DNA from: Dipteronia dyeriana
Lineage: Eukaryota; Streptophyta; Magnoliopsida; Sapindales; Sapindaceae
Direction of reading: 5' to 3'
Assembly: GCA_032871835.1 (NCBI GenBank)
Contig: CM065295.1
Span: 86,979,819 to 87,043,818 of the forward strand
Length of the DNA: 64,000 bases
Part shown: positions 60,421 through 64,000 of the stretch, piece by piece
Numbering within the stretch: the first letter of the stretch is position 1
How the letters are laid out: each line of letters starts with the position of its first letter
Made by a program: the position numbers and the translations under genes
Notes under the pieces: model-generated
Database searches by the model: none
Told to the model about the DNA's origin: nothing
The model's input: the letters and a program-made list of their open reading frames with translations, nothing else

Positions 60421-61069
60421 AAATAAGGTTAGAGACATTGTCTTTGAGGAATGATCGGTTACGATTCCCTTTCTATACCTGTCATTGATCAAGAAGCGAA
60501 TCTGAATCTGAATCCTCAACCAGACAATGTTGAACAACCCCCCATTCAGGATGAGATAATTGTTCATGAGGAACAATTACCTCATCCTGAATGGGGGGTT
60601 CCTGAGGAACAAACTCGACAACTTCAATAACCAGTGTCATTAAGACGATCCACTAGAGAAAGGATAAATGTTATTCAAGACGATTTTTACGTATTTCTCC
60701 AAGAACATGAGGAAAACATTGGAATGATGGAAAATGATCCAATCAACTTCCATCAATCCACTTTTGAGAGTTGGAACCCTGCATGGCTTGATGGAAGTTG
60801 ATTGGATCATTTTCCATCATTCAAACGTTTTCCTCATGTTCCTGGAGAAATACGTAAAAATCGTCCGGAATAGCATTTCTCCTTTCTCTAGTGGATCGTC
60901 TTAATGGCACTGGTTATTGAGGTTGTTGAGTTTGTTCCTCATGAACAATTATCTCATACTGAATGGGGGTTGTTCAACATTGTCTGGTTGAGAATCCAGA
61001 TTCGTTTCTTGATCAATGACATGTATAGAAACCTGCACATTGTCAAAGACATTGTTTTTAACCTTATTT
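60421..61069. repeat. Fold-back inverted duplication inside the copia element
   Basis: The segment 60421-60756 recurs in inverted form at about 60787-61069. The outer ends match as AAATAAGGTT (60421) and AACCTTATTT (ending 61069). A third, direct copy lies in its normal place at 63508-63860. Between the arms is a ~30-base piece that is itself the continuation of the inverted copy. The left arm also contains a 65-bp near-perfect palindrome at 60536-60600. Confidence 0.88.
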
Positions 61070-62049
61070 GTTTGTCTACTGCGATTTAATGCATATTTAT
61101 TGTTTAATATATATGTTGAATCATAAACAAAATATTATGTTTATGTTTGATTTTGTGAGTTCAGTGTTGGATTTGGGTTTTGATCATCTGTGTTTGAGTT
61201 TTTTTTTATGATTTTTTTTTATAAAAAAAAAGTTGAATTTGAAAAATTTCTGGTTGTTGGGTTTCAACCCAGACCCATCTGGTTTCCCTGTTGGCTTCTA
61301 GGTCAACACCCTTTTTCCGGTGAGTTTTGGGATCGGAGGCTGAGCGTTATACGGCGAGGAGGTCGACCGCAAGTCGTTGTTGAAGAACTGGACCAGATCG
61401 GGTCACCCACTGTTGTTTGCGTTGTCGTTTCTTCGATCAAAGTGGATCGATCGCCGATCTCGGTTTGCCGACTGTCGACCGCTACTTCGCTGTTCGTCGT
61501 TGCCTTCAGGCGATGACGCGGTGGCCTTTGGTACGGTGAACGACGTAGAACTACGGTTTACAGACCTTGGTTTATGATGGGCCTTCTTTTAAAAATAATA
61601 TATATTTTTAGGGACTGTTTTACAATTTGTTTAGGCCATTATGTGATTTTGATAAACTCTCAGGGTTAATTTATAATTTTCAAAACTTATAGGGTCTGTT
61701 TGCAATTACAAAAAAGTTATGGGGTAGATTTATAATTATTAAAAATTTATGGAGTCACTTTGTAATTTTCAAAAGTTTTGGGCCAAATTTTAATTATAAA
61801 CACTTGAGGGGCCTTCTGTGATTTTACAAAATCAGGGGCATTTTTATAATTTTGATAAAATTTTATTTTATTTTATTTTATTTTATTTTAAGGATCAACT
61901 TAAATTCAAATATTTTGTGGTATAACTTTTATGGTTAAATAAAGTAGTCCATCATTCTAAGTGAGCTGAAACAAGATGTCACCAAATTGACCTCTATTGT
62001 GTAGATTGTTCATGAGGAATGTTGGATGTTTGTGTGTGTGTGTGTGTGT

Positions 62050-62433
62050 AAATTCATGCGAGTATTAACTAGCCCAAATGAAGGTTAATACTCTGCCGAA
62101 CTGTACACACATCTGTGGTGGTAAACATGTGACGATTATAAGGTTTTACATGTGAATAATAAATCGATCAAAATATAGATTTATTATTTAACATAAATTA
62201 TTGTCAATGTTTGATCACTACTTAAAAAAAAATACAACGTGTGTGTATATAAATTCATGCGGATATTAGTCGGCCCAAAGAAATGTTAATACTTGACCGA
62301 ATTGTACACACATCTGTGATGGTAAACATGTGATGACTATAAGATTTTACATGTGAATAATAAGTCGATCCGAAGATAGATTTATTATTTAACATAAATT
62401 ATTATCAATGTTTGATCACTACATCAAGTGTAC
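62050..62433. repeat. ~201-bp tandem duplication in the copia leader
   Basis: Copies start AAATTCATGCG at 62050 and AAATTCATGCGG at 62251. They share TGTACACACATCTGTG, GGTAAACATGTGA, TTTACATGTGAATAATAA and CAATGTTTGATCACTAC, with scattered differences. A (GT)n run precedes the first copy. Confidence 0.85.
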
Positions 62434-62619
62434 CACTTACAATTAATATTACTGTCCAAAGACTTGATATCAATGTTGTGCTAGGTATCTTGAGATGAGA
62501 CTTACCATTATTTGAATTTGTTGATCATTGTATTTGGTTATTAATGTGAGCATAATTGTGTGTTTGTTTTGTTCTCTTTCAAGCTAATGTTTTACTATAT
62601 CTGCTAATACCCACTCTAT

Positions 62620-63245
62620 ACCCATGCTTAATGGGGTCAACTTTAAGGATTCGAAAGGAGAACATACACAGTGTGTCTCGACTGCATGGATCTGGACTTT
62701 ACATTTCGGGTTGAGCAACCCGCTTCTCTTACGGATGCAAGTTCTCCTAATAATAGAAGAACTTTGAGAAGTGAGATTGCTCAAATCGCGTGAGTCTTAT
62801 GATCATCAAACGCGACATTCCAGAGGCATTTAGGGGTGCGGTATCTGAAAAGATAACCAAAGCCAAAGAGTTCCTAACCGACAATGAAAAACGTTTTGCG
62901 AAAAACGACAAGGCAGAAACAAGTACTGCATTTGTAGAGCTTGATTTCTATGAAGTACAAAGGCAAATGGAACATTAGGGAGTACATTATGGAATGTCTC
63001 ATATTGCTTCTAAGCTTAAGGCACTGAAGCTCGAGTTGTATGACGAATTGCTCGTGCATTTGGTAATAATATCACTTCATACACAATACAGTCAGTTTAA
63101 GGTCAGTTACAACTGTAAAAGGGAGAAATGGACTCTTAATGAGCTAATTTCTTATTATGTGTAAGAGGAAGAGAGACTGAAGCAAGATATGACCGAAATT
63201 GCTCATTTGGCTAGCACCTCTAAGGATAAGAGCAAAAAGAGATAG
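62620..63245 (+). pseudogene. Copia gag remnant
   Basis: The pieces are spread over frames: a head (MLNGVNFKDSKGEH, CMDLDFTFRVEQPASLTDAS), a middle (IPEAFRGAVSEKITKAKEFL, 62796 onward) and a tail (SHIASKLKALKLELYDELLV, YNCKREKWTLNELISYYV). This is the UBN2-type gag of plant Ty1-copia elements, which would form the particle. A TAG at 62976 and other stops break it. The zinc knuckle and protease that should follow are absent; the sequence jumps to the integrase tail near 63270. Confidence 0.82.
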
Positions 63246-63269
63246 AATAATGAAGATGTTAAACACCTT

Positions 63270-64000
63270 GTGAGCTTTGGACAAGCATAAAGCCTTGTCT
63301 AAAGCATTTTCACATTTTTGGATGTCCAGCTGAGGCAAGACGTTATAGGGCACATGAAAGGGAATTGGACTCCAAAACTGTGAGCAACTACTTTATTGTC
63401 TACTCTGAGCGATCTAAGGGCTATAAGTTTTATGATCTCACCACTTAGGTCAATTTTTGAAACGGGAACTGCAATATTTTTTTGAGGATGTTAAGTTTAG
63501 GGGGGAGAAATAAGGTTAGAGACATTGTATTTGAGGAAGAATCGGTTACGATTCCCACTATCGCTTTTGACAATGTGTAGGTTTCTATATCTGTCATTGA
63601 TCAATAAGCGAATCTGGATCCTCTACCAGACAATTTTGAACAACCCCTCATTCCAGATGAGGTAATTGTTCCTGTGGAACAAACTCAACAACCTCAAGAA
63701 CCAGTGTCATTAAGGTGATCCACTAGAGAAATGAGAAATGCTATTCCGGGCGATTTTTATGATTTCTCCAGAAACATGAGGAAAACATTAGAATGATGGA
63801 AAATGATCCAATCAATTTCCATCAAGCCATGCAGGGTTCCAACTCTCAAAAGTGGAATGATATCATGAATGAGGAATATAAGTCTATACAAGACAATAAG
63901 GTTTGTGAACTTGTCCCATTACCAGAAGGTGCGAAGCCCATTGGTTGTAAATGGATATTTAAAACTAAAAGGGATTCGAAAGGTAATGTGGAGAGGTATA
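63270..64000 (+). pseudogene. Copia integrase C-terminus, linker and start of reverse transcriptase
   Basis: The integrase tail is readable as FGCPAEARRYRAHERELDSK-like and SERSKGYKFYDLTT-like text, with frameshifts, over 63300-63450. It is followed by the acidic int-RT linker and then by MNEEYKSIQDNKVCELVPLP and GCKWIFKTKR, the opening of the reverse transcriptase domain. The window ends here, so the catalytic YVDD region cannot be assessed. Confidence 0.8.

Larger units (their letters stand above)
59871..64000 (+). mobile_element. Rearranged Ty1-copia retrotransposon, 3' part outside window
   Basis: In order: 5' LTR (59871-60406), primer-binding site (60409), a fold-back made of int-RT linker sequence (60421-61069), a GC-rich leader-like patch (61250-61565), a ~201-bp tandem repeat (62050-62433), gag remnants (about 62620-63245), the integrase tail (about 63270-63470), the int-RT linker in its normal place (63508-63860) and the start of reverse transcriptase (GCKWIFKTKR) at the window edge. 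Protease and most of integrase are missing. Every coding part has stops or frameshifts, so this copy cannot move by itself. Confidence 0.85.

Overview
This is a stretch of plant nuclear DNA, most likely from a eudicot. The genes have many short exons with GT-AG introns, the intergenic DNA is very AT-rich, and transposons are inserted inside one another. Four host genes are recognisable and all lie on the minus strand: a C2-domain phospholipase D of the beta/gamma type whose last exon runs off the window start (1-4217); an intronless L-type lectin receptor kinase with a degenerate kinase domain (18604-20640); a class II KNOX homeobox gene matching KNAT7 (31527-35850); and a MINDY-family deubiquitinase (47183-57775). 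Exon phases were checked by hand for the three multi-exon genes, and each gives one uninterrupted reading frame.

The rest is a record of transposition. 6970-13480 is a degenerate Mutator-like element. It has a DUF1985-type ORF on the plus strand and a mudrA-type transposase on the minus strand, and each gene starts just inside an array of ~20-bp repeats. A 1641-bp solo LTR with a 5-bp target duplication sits inside its transposase. 15401-18386 is a second Mutator-type element with an exact 9-bp target duplication and long inverted ends, and it holds a 1645-bp gypsy-like solo LTR. 22303-27139 is a hAT element with a broken BED-finger/hATC transposase, itself interrupted by a 1049-bp PIF/Harbinger-type element flanked by TAA. 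Smaller hAT-like elements lie at 14386-15005, about 29590-30535, 32502-32675 (inside the KNAT7 intron), 36767-37399 and 42495-43084. From 59871 to the window end is a rearranged Ty1-copia element: LTR, primer-binding site, a fold-back inverted duplication, a gag remnant, an integrase tail and the start of reverse transcriptase.

The host genes do not form a pathway: lipid signalling, cell-surface perception, secondary-wall transcription control and deubiquitination are unrelated jobs. The most rewarding observations are the paired repeat arrays in 5'-leader position of both ORFs of the first Mutator element; the base-exact reconstruction of three nested insertions; repeated TGG-to-TGA stops in the dead transposase-type genes; the pseudokinase lectin receptor; the MINDY enzyme with a large acidic insert and a C-terminal CaaX box; and the copia fold-back. 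I found no CRISPR array, rRNA, convincing tRNA or bacterial-type operon. Species cannot be named from the sequence alone.
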